This document shows, piece by piece, positions 12,631 through 26,600 of a stretch of 64,000 bases of DNA (positions within the stretch are counted from its first letter, which is position 1; every line of letters begins with the position of its first letter). The position numbers were made by a program, and so were the translations under genes. The notes beneath the pieces were generated by a model. It saw only the letters and a program-made list of their open reading frames with translations, did not search any database and had not been told where the DNA came from. Source of the DNA: Lichenostomus cassidix. Lineage: Eukaryota > Chordata > Aves > Passeriformes > Meliphagidae. The stretch spans positions 1,426,001 through 1,490,000 of the forward strand of contig CM039196.1 of the NCBI GenBank assembly GCA_008360975.2. The letters are read 5' to 3'.

Positions 12631-15600
12631 TTGGGTCGCTGCAAGTGCAAATCACTGCTGAGCTGCCTCAGCACACAGTTCTCCGGCAGTGAAGCCACTG
12701 TGGGTTGATCAAATGTTAATTTTGAATATTTTGTGTTGCCCAAAGCAGTGCTGTGGGTTCCATGGGATGCTCTGGTGTGCTGCTCAGCCCCAGTGCTCTC
12801 AGCCAGCACAGCAGGGGAGAGCAGCACACCGAGAGCTCTCTCATCCCAGAGCTGACAGCTAATGGCTGCTGTAGCTTCCAGGGAGCAAACCCTGCCCTCT
12901 GTGACACCTCTGTCACTCCAGGGCCTGTCAAACACTCGCATGATTTTAGCTGAGAGCACATCTTGCCCCCAGGGGTTTGGATGACAACGGGAATCTGAAT
13001 TAATTTGCCCAGCCAGAATGATAGTTCAAGAGGTATAAAAGCCTCGGAATCATGAGGTTTGCATAGCTGCAATTAGAATATTTACATGGCCAGCTACAAT
13101 GAAGTTGATAAAGCAGAGTTCATGTCCTACAGAATCTGAAGAAAAAGCCTGCAAAAGTTTGTCGTTTTCTCCCAACAGCAACTACTTATTGCTGCATTTG
13201 TCCAGCCTGGACTGAGTTGTTTACTCTGCACATTTCTCAGCATAAAATATTTGGAGTTTATCCTAAGCAATGCCATGATTTGGGTAATGATTGTTTCCCA
13301 GCACTGGGATCCCTGCCCTTTGCATTTCTGCTCTCAAAGCAGCCAAATGCTAAGCCATAGAATTGTTTTCTTCCTCTGAAGTAGCAGCTGGTGCCTTGGA
13401 AGACACCATAAGCAGCTCTGCCGAAATGTGTGTAATTGCACATGTCGGTGTGGTCTGCTCTGAACGGATCCCTCTCCCAGACAAAACACTGCTTTCTCAA
13501 GCTGGCTTTGAAGCCTGTGTGTGTTCAAAAATAGCTTCAGGAAGGCACACACATATATTTTGCTATAAACTGTGTACAACGTGTGCTGTATACAGAATAT
13601 TAATTCCTCAATATGGGATTTTTGTGAGGCTGCCTCGCTGGCATCACTATCACTATACACAGAGCTGGTTTGTGTGCAAATATCATTCTAAACACAAAGT
13701 TTTAGCTTGGCACAATCCGAAAACAATATAGATTTCCACCTGTTGCTGTGTAACAAGAGTGGCTTTTAAAGCTAAATCTTTAATATGCACTAAGTGGCTG
13801 TGGTGTTCTGTTCTGATCATACTTTGTCAAGCTAGAAAACTAATTAGCAGAATCCGGTGACCTGGATGTCAGAACCTCTGCTATTTCAACAAAGAGCAAA
13901 ATCCTTAATTCAACAGCAGATATATTGGAGAGAGATCTGATGCACTCTCCTGCCCATCTCTAATGACTCAGAAAGATGAACTTTGCATGGGGACAAAGAG
14001 AATGGCTTTTTGGTCCAAAATAGCCAGAAATCATGAGAAGCTCTAATTTATAAGTTTGATGAATTGCAAACAGCTCAATGATAGTTCATTATTGCTCTGA
14101 CTTAGGCATATCTGTCTACAGATAAAAAAGACAAGATGTTAAGACAAGATGACTATTTTTTGCCAAAAAATCCTACATGGCTCCAGGGCTGTCAATCCTG
14201 AACCATTCACCAACAACGAGGGAAAAGATCACTTTAAAAACAAGATCTAGCTCAAAATTAATTGTGCAACAAGCCAAGTTGGCACCAAAGTAAATCCATC
14301 ATATAAACAAGCAGAGAGGATTTTCGCTGCTTCCAGAAAGAATTTGACCTCCTGGAGGAAAGGAATTTCTGCTCGAGTGACCACAAAATAAAGCTCTGAG
14401 GTAATATAGTGATAGGTACTCAAACATATGATAGATGCAGGAACAAGATTAGCTCTGCTCTGTGTACAAGTCCATTACATTCTTGATCACATACTGTAAT
14501 GGCAAAGCAGCTGCAGAACTTGCAAATGACAAGCTCTGGCTTTGTTTTCAGAGCTGCTGCAGAAATAGTTGTGTTTAACAACTCCAGGCAGCTCTTCTTT
14601 CTGTCAGTTGTCCTAAGAATGTGCTGTGAGTCTGCAGCAAGGAATTGTTCCCCAAAATTCAGTATCTTCTAAATTGGAGCAGCTCAGTCTCCTTCCATTT
14701 CCCTGTTTGTTTTTTCCCCATGGATCCTTGTAGCAGTAATTGTGCTGGGGATGGAGATCTCTGTGCCCAGGGCTGTTGGATAAAATCCTCAGTCACTCAT
14801 CTGCTTTTTGTCTGGAAAAGGCAAGAGCTCTCCTCAGATCCAATCCATTTTAGGCAGGCTATTACCTCTCCTGCCTTTGTTACACTGTTTTTTCTGCACA
14901 TTGGATAAAGCCTGGCTGGCTGCTGCCAGGAAAATTAGCTCTTCTATTGTTTTACCATTAATTATGGAGAGTTCAAGAGAAGGTTTGTGATGGAAAAGTA
15001 GAGAGCAGGAATGGTCTGAATTTTACCTTCGTTATAATTAGACAGGAAATTATGAAAAGGTGAAAAATCATTCATTGGAGAGTTTTCCTCCAGCAGGAGA
15101 ACAAGGAAGGCACCTTCTGGCCCAGATGGAGCTCGTGGGGTTTTATTGAGCACCACTGTTCCCAGTTTGTGTCTCTGCTGGGCACAGGGTGTTCCTGCTG
15201 CCATTGCTGTGTGGGCAGAAATGGGCAGGGTGAGCCCTCTGATCCCTTCTGTCCTGCTGAGGACCTTTTCTCCTACCAAAAATTAAAAATAATTCGGCTA
15301 AATGAGTCCATGGTGTAACCCACTGAGTGACTGCAGAGATTAATTGGAACAATCAGTCACTTTCTGCCTAACTTGCAAAGGACATGGAGATACGACTAAT
15401 CTAAGGATGAATTAATTGGGCAGCTGTCTCTCTTTCATTTGAACACTACTGAGATAAACATTTGGACTAAGAAGCTGTCCTCATTAGAATCCCTTCCCTT
15501 GATGCTGATGTTTATGACTACCATGCAACTACAGAGTTTTCAGAATTTCCCTTCATGTGGAATTAGTGCAGTTCAGACTTTCAGAGGAATTTCTGCAAAG

Positions 15601-18302
15601 GAGGGCAAGAACCTTGCTGGGAGCTTCTGATTCAAGTCTGACCATGCCAAAGCCCCTCAGGTTACATTTCCTTCTGTAATAAATAAACTTCTGCTGGGTT
15701 TCCATCATTTCTTTCTTTTCAGCTTCACAACACGATGCATTTATTTAGGGTTTGCAGGAAAAGCAGGACCCTGGGAGAGAAGTCCTGCCAGAAGACCACT
15801 GGAGTTAATGAGTTTCTAGTGAAGATAAGGGTTTTGCCCATTCAGAGTCAAGAGAAGCTTTAGAAACTATATAATGCAGGTGGAGGAGGGAAAAGGATGT
15901 ATTTCTCTGCCTTGTTAGAAGATAAGGAAGCAAGATTCCAAGGGGAATGAGTGATTTACTCACAGTCACACAGGAAATCAGCTAGAGATATGGAAATTAA
16001 TGCTGAGCAGCATTTTAGTGCCTTAATCATAAAGCCAATCTTTCCCCTCAAATGCCAACAGCATTAAATGTTCCTTTTAAATAATGGAATAAGCACAAGA
16101 CTTTCATTGGCTTACAGTGATGTTTCCATCCAAATATTTTAGAGGGCAGGCAGTTCCAGCAGAAGGGCTGGTCAGTGTTAGGAATTATGGCCAGTTGTAG
16201 GAACCAGGATTGGGATGAACTGAAGCAATTTTAGCTGTCAGATTCCTCTGAGGATCAGATCATGCTAAGGTCAAAAAATGCAAGGTCAAAAAACCCTAGG
16301 TGTGTTTTATTATATTTACCACTAATTAGCTGGGCTTTGGAAAAAGGGGCTGAAATATTCTCCCTTTGGGAAGCTATTAAACTGTTGGGCTGAAGGGATA
16401 TATGGCTCAGGATAAGGAAGATTCACATCTCTTGCATACAAATAAATCAATTGTTCATCTCTTATCTCCTTGCCCATCTCTAAGCAATATCAGTGATCAG
16501 GTGATGCTGCCCAGAGAAACACAATTTTGGTAAATACATAAGAGCCTGGGTGGAAACCTATTTTTATTTAATCTAACTTCAATTCATTGTGTCTTAATTG
16601 AAAATAATGATGTTAGAGCAGTGATCAAAGAATCGTCTCATTAATTGTCTATTAAATCATTAGCTATTAAACAGAAATAAAAGGTAACGAATGCAACACT
16701 CAATTCTGCCCAAAAGAATATGAATATGTCTCCAATTACAAAGAAACAATAAAGGCAGAATTAACAGTGAAAAGAAGCTTAAGATAAGACAATTAGATCC
16801 AAAATGCCTGACAAGTCAGATTAGAGGGTTTAGCAGCACAACCTATATGGAAAAGGCAACAGAAATTCAGAAGCAAAGTCAATATTGACTTTACCAAAGG
16901 GGCTTGTAAAGGGAATATGCATTTTTCTGAAAAAGTATAGCCATATAAACCCTGTACTAAACTTTAACTCAGCTAATTAATTGTTATGGATTCAATCTTG
17001 CAACCAATACATATATTTGCAGTTAAAAAATTATGCCTGAACAGCATTTGGTCTGAGAGCATCTCTCAGTAATTTGTGACTGAAGTCATGCTAGTATGCA
17101 GCAATTTCCACAAAAATAACATTACTACCAGTTTATATCACCAGGATGAGGCAGCATCAACTCGATAAAAACCACATTCAGACCTCTTGGTTTTGTTCAT
17201 TTTGTCAGAATATTAGAGAGTCAGGTAGCAGGTTTGGGAGAGTCCCAAAGGCATTGCCTACTGGCAGTGCTTTGAGACCCAAACCATTTCATAAAGCAGC
17301 CAAACGAAGATCTCATTTATATCAAGCCACTACCAAAAAACCCCAAAATTACAGTGCAAATCCTGTCTGCTTCAGTCCAGTATTCTCAAACTACAGCAAG
17401 TCCTAGAAACACAAATTTAATTAATAGAAATAAAAGTCCCCACACACCGTCTTTTAGATCTGGATCTTCTCTGAAGTGCAAAAAGAAGACAATCTCAGCA
17501 ATATGTGGATGATATACAACGTGATGTTTGAGTTTCTGATATGAACAATTCATTGTTCAGATTTATCAACTGATAAATAATAGTCACTAATCAGATAATA
17601 GCTGTATACTACACAGAAAAAAAATAAAGAATGGCAACATTTATCAAGGCAGTCTTTTCCTTTGACAATTAATTTAGTCAGTCATAAACACAGATATTCA
17701 TCCATGTTCCTCTGGTAAGGCCTTCAAAGAAATTTGGCTTCCAGAAAAAGAAAATGGGATTTTTTTTCCTTCCCCTATCTAATACATAAGGGAAAATATG
17801 GAACCCATAAATAATACCAAAAATCCCCACCCCATACAGAATTCTCTGTAGCAAATTCTTAAGTTCATTTAAAACAAGAATGACCCTAAACCACACAATA
17901 AACCACATTAATCTACTAATGATATTCAAAAGCACCTCTTTTATGCCTAAAAATAATAATGAGCTAAAAGCTGAAAGCCATACAATGGTGTCAGAAGTCA
18001 GGCAGGCAGAGTCTTGATAAAGTCACATTAAAGCAATTTTCATCACAATGTCAGGGCGACAGAACTACTTGAACATAATATTTGAAAAAAACAAAACACT
18101 AAAACAAGGTCCAATATTGTTTAAAAGCTCCCAGCTCTCATTTTAAGACCTTTTGCAATATGGTTGTAATTTTCTATTCCTGTCACTCTCCTGCAGATGT
18201 TGGTAGAGTTCAGTATCTTTAATTATAATGAACTCTGGACTGGTGATGCAGGCAGAAGCATGAAGGAAACCTTCCTGTGCTCTGTTCCTATATCCTACAT
18301 TA

Positions 18303-19337
<1,035 letters not shown>

Positions 19338-22080
19338 TCAGCAACTTTCTGAGCCAAAAGTTGCATCTGGACCACCAAGTCCTGGTTTTGGCAAACATGG
19401 GTTTACTGGTTTTGAGGCCATTTCCAGGTTTGGCTAGGACCATGCAAGCTGTCAGGCAATGAGGCACAAAGCACAGCAGGATCTCCAGGGCATCAGCAGC
19501 TCCTCCCACTCTTTTGCCCCAAATCATGGCAGTGATTTGGGAGGTTATCAAGCATTACAACAACAGCATTTCTTCCTTACTGTGCCATCTAACAGAGTTG
19601 TGAGCTGACCATTTATTTCCATAAAAACACGAGGAGAAAAACTATGCATCCACACCCAACATTTTTAATCTTTCCCCATCAAAATCCCACCTAGAGATGC
19701 TTAACCACATCTTTCTCTGATCCTGATGAATTCACAGTGCTGGCACTCTAATGACTCCATTAACACAGCCTTCCTCTGTGTCTCGGCATGGCTGCAGTTT
19801 GATTAATTACTCCAAATGAGTTGCTCCAGAGGTCCCTGCCTCACATGAGCAGGTACAGACTGGAAGCAGTGCTGACTGCCAGCCCAAAAGTTGACATACA
19901 AGCAGGGCAAGGAATGATCTGGGATTTCACAGGGATTCGTCTCGAAAAGCCTGCGATAGGAAATACTGCTCTGAATCAATCCCCTTTTCATTTTTCAACT
20001 TCCATAAAACTAATTGCTTGCCAGTTAGGGAGGGGGGGAAATAAAAAAGTTGCTTCAAACTAATCTAACTTTAAATTCCATTATTAGAATTGGTGGAAGA
20101 AGGAATGGATTTTAGTGAAAAATTTGATGGCAGCTTGCATAGGGAGATATATTCACTATCATTTGCTCTGGCTGCTGGCTAGATTGATAGAGAATAATGG
20201 GCATTGACCACAAGCTAAGGACAGCTGGAGAAGACCAATAAATACTTGCAACTAAGATGTATTATTAATCAATATTGGGAAACTTCTACAAAAAGCAGCC
20301 TGAATTAAATGAGCTGAAGCACTAATAACAGCAGTGCCAGCTCCCTCAGAGAGCCCAGAGATGTTTATGGGCAGCCACGTCCCAGAAAAGCATTGAGAAC
20401 ACACTCCAGTCCATTTCTGATCAGAACAGCGCTAAGAGGATGTGCTCAGCTTCACACTTGGACTTCAATGTGATTTAAGAGTCATCCTAGCAGAGATGCT
20501 TTTCAGAATAACACCTCAGAAAAGAAGTGTAGGTTTTGTTCTGTTCTCTGCGAGGCACAAACCAGATGTTTTACACAGTAAATGACTGTCTGGTTTTTGT
20601 TTCTGCTGAATGGGCTCATTTATTACCAGCTGCCAGCCACGAGAGAGGGACACTGGGAAAGAGAGAAGTATGTGACAGAAGTGGAAGTGTGAAAAAACAA
20701 CCGAAAATCCTTTGCAAAGGCTGTGATTTGAACAAAGCTGGGGAGAAAATGCACTGCAAGGTGAAAGAAAGCACTTGGATGCACTTCAGGTGGAGGAAGG
20801 TTGTATAAGACAGACAAAGAGAAAGTGAAGGTAATTCATCCCCAGTCAGAGAAGAGGCAGTTAGATTTCACCACTGCAAATATCCCATATATCCTAACCA
20901 TTAAATATCAGATATTTGATAGAGACCTGGTGCTGCTGTGTCAAAAGGCTCCCAAGGAGAAGCTCTCCAACATTCTCCAACAACAGATGATCTTCTTCAG
21001 TGCATGTGGGGCAAATCTGTTTTGGCCAAGGTCACAAACAACTAACACACAACAAATTCCACCTGCAGACTCTCTGTTAGCACAGCTGTGAACTCCTGCA
21101 GGTCGGGCAGGCAGTGCTTGTGTGCAATCACAGGCTGAGCCAAAGCACTGCCCAGGCGGACATTAAAGGATTCTCTGGACTGTGGTGGACCTGGAACCAA
21201 ACTCTCACCAGGTCTCATTGCTAATTAGCTGATTTCTCCTCTGCTTTTGGTGCTGTTTGTTCAATGACCATCATGTGTGACAAAGCAGAAACAAACCTCC
21301 AGCTTCCTTTGAACTCTAAGTGCTGTTTAGCTACCAAAGCCGCAGTCAGACTTTGATGTGCTGCAGGATAATGCAAAGTTTATAAAGGCATTTGCATTCC
21401 TTTCATAAACTCCTGCTGAAGATGAGCATGAGACAAGCAGAAGCACCAAACTGTCCTGAACTTTTTTCTCCTTCCCAGCATACTCAGGTAGCACCGTGCT
21501 AATTAGCTGGTGCAGCCTCACAAACCCTGCCCTGGTAAGCAATTCCACCAGAGAAATCAATATTTCTGATGCCTGCAGTGAGTGTTACACAAGTATAATA
21601 GGCTGTGTAAAGGGCTTTTTAAGAGCTGGCTATTTATAGACTGAAAAAAAATATATTTCCTCTGAGGAAGAAATATGAACTAATTGACTGTCCAGTAGAT
21701 TTATAAACAGACTTTTTAGTGCTTCTTCAACAAGTAATAGCACTTCATCTAAATTCTGTTAGGCTTGGTTTATATTTCCATGGTAAGGTTTACTGCAGAA
21801 AAAGAGCTCCTAAAGTTTAGATAGCTGAGCTGGTGATTGCTAACAGCATCTGAAGTGCAGAGAGGGTGGTTGTGTTGATTTTCAGGGGTAATCCTTCCAT
21901 GTGGCACAGAATAAGTGAAACATCTGCAATAACATCCAGGGACCAAACCTCAAACTGTGGGCACTGCAAGGTGAAAAACTGAGAATCCTTTCCCATTTCT
22001 TCTGTTGAGGGTTTCAACTGTCAGATCTTGACCAAAACCTTCAGCCTGGGTGGAAGCTCCACATTCCTATCACAGCCTCC

Positions 22081-22085
<5 letters not shown>

Positions 22086-22114
<29 letters not shown>
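22086..22114. repeat. (AAT)n microsatellite
   Basis: About nine uninterrupted trinucleotide copies of AAT/ATA, followed by a short TG run. Confidence 0.95.
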
Positions 22115-22847
22115 CATGTGTGTGTTTATCTGCAGCTCTCTCTGTACCTGAATGCATTAGCACTTCAGCAGAGCTCTTCTTAATTACAACTGTAACCTGC
22201 TAATAGCATTCCTTTGTTGTCTGAAGGAATCTACTTCTTATGCAGCCCAGGCTAAATTAAAATTTAATACAACATCAGGTCGCAACAGAACTAGGAAGCA
22301 AATGACAGCTGTTTAATTAAAACCTAAAGCTGATTAGATGGCACTACTGAGAGAAATACTCAAGAGGAAGAGCTGAAAACTACTGGAACTCAAGGCCAGA
22401 ATAATGGCTTTATTTAAATATGAATTAACGCTGCACACAGCAGTAGTAAATGTTTGACAACTGGTGATTTTGGACAAATGGGGAGGAAAAGTGAGCGGGA
22501 GATGTGTCAGGAGGCATGACAGCTTTGAGTGCAAACACTGCTGGTCCCTGTGCATGAGGCCAGGAGCTGGGATTACTGAGGAGTGACTCCAGTGGGTAGG
22601 AACAAATCAGCTGAGGAATTCCAGGCACAAACTTCCCAATAATTAAGCTTTAAACAACACCACAGTGACCTCATTGCTCCTCAGGCAGGGGATGCTCTGG
22701 CAGCTCACCCAGCTCTCTTTTTCACCCTCTTTTGTTTGGAAAATAGAGACATGGAGAAATAGATTCCACATCCCCCAAGAAAGCAGCTCAGGACTGAGGA
22801 GCTGCAGCCAGGCTAGCCAGAGGCTGATTGCTGCCCTGTGGGAGCAG

Positions 22848-23420
22848 CCAGCATCCTTTCCACCCAGCACCCTTCCACCCAGCATCTTCCCACCAGAATC
22901 CTTCCACCTGCATCCTTCCCACCAGAATCCTTCCCATTAGCATCCTTCCACCAGCATCCTTCCCACCAGCATCCTTCCCCCAGCATCCTTCCACCAGCAT
23001 CCTTCCCACCAGCACCCTTTCCATCAGCATCCTCCCCACCCAGCACCCTTCCCACCCAGCACCCTTCCCACCCAGCATCCTTCCCACCAGCATCCTTCCA
23101 CCCAGCATCCTTCCCACCAGCATCCTTCCCACCCAGCATCCTTCCCACCAGCATCCTTCCACCCAGCATCATCCCCACCCAGAATCCTTCCCACTAGAAC
23201 CCTTCCCACCCAGCATCTTCCCACCAGCATCATCCCCACCCAGCATCCTTCCACCAGCACCCTTCCCACCCAGAATCTTCCCACCAGCATCCTTCCACCA
23301 GCATCCTTCCCACCAGCATCCTTCCACCAGCATCTTCCCACCAGCATCCTTCCACCCAGCACCCTTCCACACAACATCCTTCCCTCCCAGCATCCTTTTC
23401 ATCAGCATCCTCCCCACCCC
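22848..23420. repeat. 14-17-bp CT-rich minisatellite (about 570 bases)
   Basis: A long array of degenerate units like CAGCATCCTTCCCAC or CAGCACCCTTCCACC, with unit length varying around 14-17 bases and roughly 37-38 copies. The open frames in it are repeat-driven in all frames (PASFPPASFH on one strand, GKDAGGRML on the other), which argues against a protein. This is one of the two longest arrays in the window. Confidence 0.96.
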
Positions 23421-23611
23421 GTCTGGCAGCGCTGAAATCCCACAGCAGCTCAGCTCCCGTGACAGATATCACCCCAGTGATTAATGCACGAGCTGGCTGG
23501 GTTTTTCTAGAGGTTAACAAAACATGCTACAGTACACTAAACCCAATAAACACTCAATTGTAAATCAGGAGGGAAACCTAAAGCCAACCCTATTCCACTG
23601 ACAAATGCTAC

Positions 23612-23637
23612 AGTTAAATGCCTTTTGGCATTTAGCT
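23612..23637. repeat. Short hairpin, 11-bp stem with TTTT loop
   Basis: AGTTAAATGCC at 23612-23622 pairs with GGCATTTAGCT at 23627-23637 (one G-T wobble) around a TTTT loop. It could be chance in AT-rich DNA. Confidence 0.7.
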
Positions 23638-26600
23638 GAAATGACTGTCTTTAGTGAAGAAGGCAGGGAGCTGGAACATTTGTCTGTAGAATTGCATTCC
23701 TTCATTATTATTTCTTTCCCCCGAGTGTAGCTCACGAAAATACATTTGTAATATTAGAAGGAGTCTTTTAGGAAGCAGTTCTTCTGCCTGGAAACGGCAT
23801 CTCTTAAAAAATGGAAATTACAGGGTGGATTGTGACGTGTGGGCTGGGCTAGGGGAGGGTTTTTTATTTGATAAATTATTCACCACCTTTTGCTTCAGAT
23901 CAAAGAGCAAGGCAATATAAGTCCATTAAGCAAGCTTAATATATAAATTAGATGCTTTGCTGAAATTATTATAATCCACAGCAATGCTGTACTTTTCCCC
24001 CCTCGTGGCCAAACACCATTTTAGGTTTCCAATACATATTAATGAAGCCTGGGTGTGAGAAAACTATCTCTATTTTCCACCATTAGATCAGGTAAGAGAT
24101 ACCATTTTGTCACCCAGAGGTGAGAACAAACAACTGGCATTCTGTGTTTAGGAAACACTAGAAAACAAACTATCCTGCAAAGAGATGCCATTTTGACCCT
24201 TTTTTCCTTCCTCATTTCCTTTCCTTCCTCCCTCCTAATAAAGGGCTGAACTTCAGCCACTTCCTTCCTCTGCAAACATCATTTCTGTGGAGCCCCTGAT
24301 GGAATCACCAATTTACAGAAGTTTTCAGGTGTCAGCACAGCCCATGTGTTGCTGTCAGGTCATTCCCCCTCCCCTGCAGCATTCCCTGCTCTGGCTGTTT
24401 CCTCATCCCAGCCTCTTTCCCAGCATTTCCCTGCTGGGAGGGATCAGTTCTGAGGGATGGACAATCAACCACTGCAGCCTCTCGTGTCCAGCTGAAAGGT
24501 CATCCTTTCTCTCCTTTGTTTAGCTGCACAAAGGCTTCATTTCATCTGGGGATCCCAAAGGAACAACAGGCAGGTGTATTTATTCTGCAGGAGAAATTAA
24601 TGCAGGCTGAACCACACAGAGGTTCCTAATCATTGCTTCTCACTGAACAATGTGAGCAGCAGCCATTAGCCTAATTGAATATTATTCTAGATGTGTATCA
24701 GCGCTGCAAAAACAATTTGCTTTAGCACAAAAAAGCATCATTCAGAGATTCTGAACTAGAGTCTCATTGCAGAACTTGTCCTTTTGCCACAGAGATGCTG
24801 CAGAGCTCTTAGCAGAGTTCACCTGGCACTCTGCAGTGAAAATTCTGTCTTGGAGTTCATGGGAACCAAAGCTGAGATTTGCTCCATTTCATGGTTTTGT
24901 ATGAAGGAAATTCAGCTCATTTGGAGGTTGATGTAGGATGAATAAGTAAAAGCTGCTGCTGAAGGTGAAACCTAAATAGATGCACAGTCTGTCCTAGCTG
25001 TGACCTGAGGCAGTTTGGGGTTTTTTTCATAACTCAGAACAGATCTGCCCCCATTAAGCAAAGGTTCAGAACACAGCCTGGTGCACTTGGCAGAAGTAAT
25101 TGCAACCTGTCAGGCAATCTCCACTGTCTCAGCTAAGTAGCAGTGCCTTCTGCAGGAGAAAAAGCCCTTTCCTGGCCTGGCCTCCTGTTATTTGTCCTGA
25201 GCACATCATGTCCAAACCTGCCTGGTGACACCATGGCCCTGAATGCTCACCTGAGGCTGCAGGAGCTAGGGAGCAGCTCTAATGGAGCTGATTGCAGTTG
25301 TCTGCCCAGAGAACAGAACAAGAGCTCCTCACTCGTGTTTCAGGACCTTTTAGCACACCAAGAAACACAGGTGGGATGACTAAAGATGACTAAAGTCATC
25401 TTCAAAGGCTGGTAAACTCTGCCAGTTGGTTCACACTGGAGTTTCTGCTGTATTTAGAAATCTCTGAACATTCTCCTGACAGGCTCAAGCCAGTCCTTCT
25501 CAACAATAGATATTTAGCATTTCACAGTACACCTAAAGATATTGGTTTTTTCCTTTTTGTTCCAGAAAAACATAATCATGTTCTGACTTAATAAAATTGT
25601 GATTCACCTCCAGCTGAAATCAAACAATGTCCCCCTGAATGCAAATGGACACAAAACAGGCAGAGTTCTCTACCTGAGAGCAGTGAGTATACAAACTGAT
25701 ACACCAAAGATTGTTTTCAAATGGCCATGAAATAATTAATCTGAACATTCCTCAAAGGCATTGTTTTCTCCACAGAGAAGTCTAAGGAGGCCATGCTTTG
25801 CCATGGAACATAATTATCAGATTCACTCGAGTACCATCAGTAGTCAGAGATACAATTTTCTGGCTCTCTATGTTTGTCTCACAGGCTTAATAATATTTAA
25901 TGACATAACTTTGAAAAGTTTCTTTCAGAAACTTCTCTATTTCTTTTCCACACTTGACAATTTCTTTCAGAGCAGGTTGGAGGGAGGCTTTTCTAGAGGG
26001 AATTCCATGCCACTGGTGCAATGGGAGAGCTGGCAACTCGCTGGCTTGAAAAGGCTTCCTTCTCACAAGTGCAAAACTACAGACACTGAAACAGAAGGTT
26101 GCAGCTCACATGAGTTTACCACCACAATCTGTGTGCTCATCTCCTTCCACGAGCACTACCTGGGCAGGAATCCATGTCCTTCTGTAAGAACAGCTGTTTA
26201 ATGCTATAGGAGGATGCACAAATTAATTACAGCATGTCTGCACCACAGCCCAACACGGAGCAGCAGCACGGAGGGAGGGAGGATTCTCCCTGCTTTGGAC
26301 ACTTTGCTCTGCTCAGCCATTCACTCTGGCTGTGCCTTAGGAAAACCTGTTTATGAGCAGGAAAAATCCATGGGAAAGCAATCCCAACATCCTGCAAAAT
26401 GCTCTGAGATGTCCTGATGGGAGGGAGCTGTCCAGCACTCACTAGGCAGGGGGTCAGGAGTGGATTTGATGTTTTCCCCCTCAGCACTGATCAAACACTG
26501 GCACAAGTCCTGCCCAGAGCAGGATGCATATTAACTATATCTGAGAAGTGCATTATGGAGTTTAAACTGGAATAGAGGTGTGTGAGATGCTCACATTCAT

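Noticed and set aside
17480..17525. A short QQYVDDI match reminiscent of the retroviral reverse-transcriptase YVDD motif
   Set aside because: The frame has stops about 15 codons upstream and shortly downstream. No other pol-like motif or LTR is seen nearby, so it is most likely chance.
22848..23420. A regularly repeated array that could superficially look like a CRISPR array
   Set aside because: Units are directly adjacent without unique spacers, and the context is a vertebrate intron.
22813..23484. Long proline/serine/histidine-rich and glycine/lysine-rich frames on both strands
   Set aside because: They are open only because of the underlying tandem array. Several frames are open at once and none has non-repeat protein character.
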